Assembly: GCA_938091985.1 (NCBI GenBank)
Contig: CALKOE010000159.1
Location: forward strand, 1-5,830
Source: an uncultured Acidimicrobiales bacterium
GTDB taxonomy: Bacteria; Actinomycetota; Acidimicrobiia; Acidimicrobiales; Aldehydirespiratoraceae
Length of the DNA stretch: 5,830 bases
Reading direction: 5' to 3'
Shown here piece by piece: positions 5,829 through 5,830 of this stretch (positions within the stretch are counted from its first letter, which is position 1; every line of letters begins with the position of its first letter). A program made the position numbers and the translations under genes. The notes beneath the pieces were generated by a model that was not told where the DNA came from, made no database searches, and saw nothing but the letters and a program-made list of their open reading frames with translations.

Positions 5829-5830
5829 GT

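Overview
The window is high-GC DNA (my impression is about 62-66 percent) with strongly GC-biased third codon positions. An actinobacterial-type initiator tRNA, GTG starts and a perfect actinobacterial CRP/GlxR-type operator all suggest a member of the Actinomycetota. Placement near the Acidimicrobiia is only an impression. It looks like chromosome at the edge of a possible integrated element.

Left edge (1-531): the 3' end of a tyrosine recombinase gene, with its His, Arg, His and Tyr catalytic residues visible. A TAA cuts off a tail that still reads like coding sequence. About 150 bp further on lies the 3' end of an initiator tRNA-fMet gene on the minus strand. The tRNA has its own hairpin terminator and a recognisable promoter. 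Recombinase genes often sit beside the tRNA 3' end that serves as their attachment site, so bases 1 to about 531 may be one end of an integrated element. The other end is outside the window.

Centre left (723-3258): an apparent two-gene operon on the plus strand. The first gene encodes a PhyH/SyrB2-fold Fe(II)/2-oxoglutarate enzyme in which the metal-binding Asp of the HxD motif is Ala (His206-Ser-Ala208). This HxA triad, in a SyrB2-like context and with both downstream Arg residues present, is the signature of non-haem iron halogenases. The second gene, 16 bp downstream, encodes an acetyl-CoA hydrolase/4-hydroxybutyrate CoA-transferase family protein with the catalytic Glu at residue 238. Together they suggest C-H halogenation coupled to CoA-thioester chemistry. 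The substrate is unknown, and this is the most interesting part of the window.

Centre right (3266-4343): a DUF1905 protein (minus) and a metallo-beta-lactamase-fold protein resembling AiiA-type N-acyl homoserine lactonases (plus). They diverge from start codons that share two bases inside a single CCATGG.

Right (4258-5830): a type II NADH dehydrogenase-like flavoprotein (minus) whose 3' end overlaps the lactonase gene tail-to-tail by 86 bp. Upstream of it is a perfect TGTGA-N6-TCACA palindrome that probably ties it to cAMP/CRP-type control. Beyond that are a strong 13-bp hairpin and the last 38 codons of an unidentified minus-strand gene.
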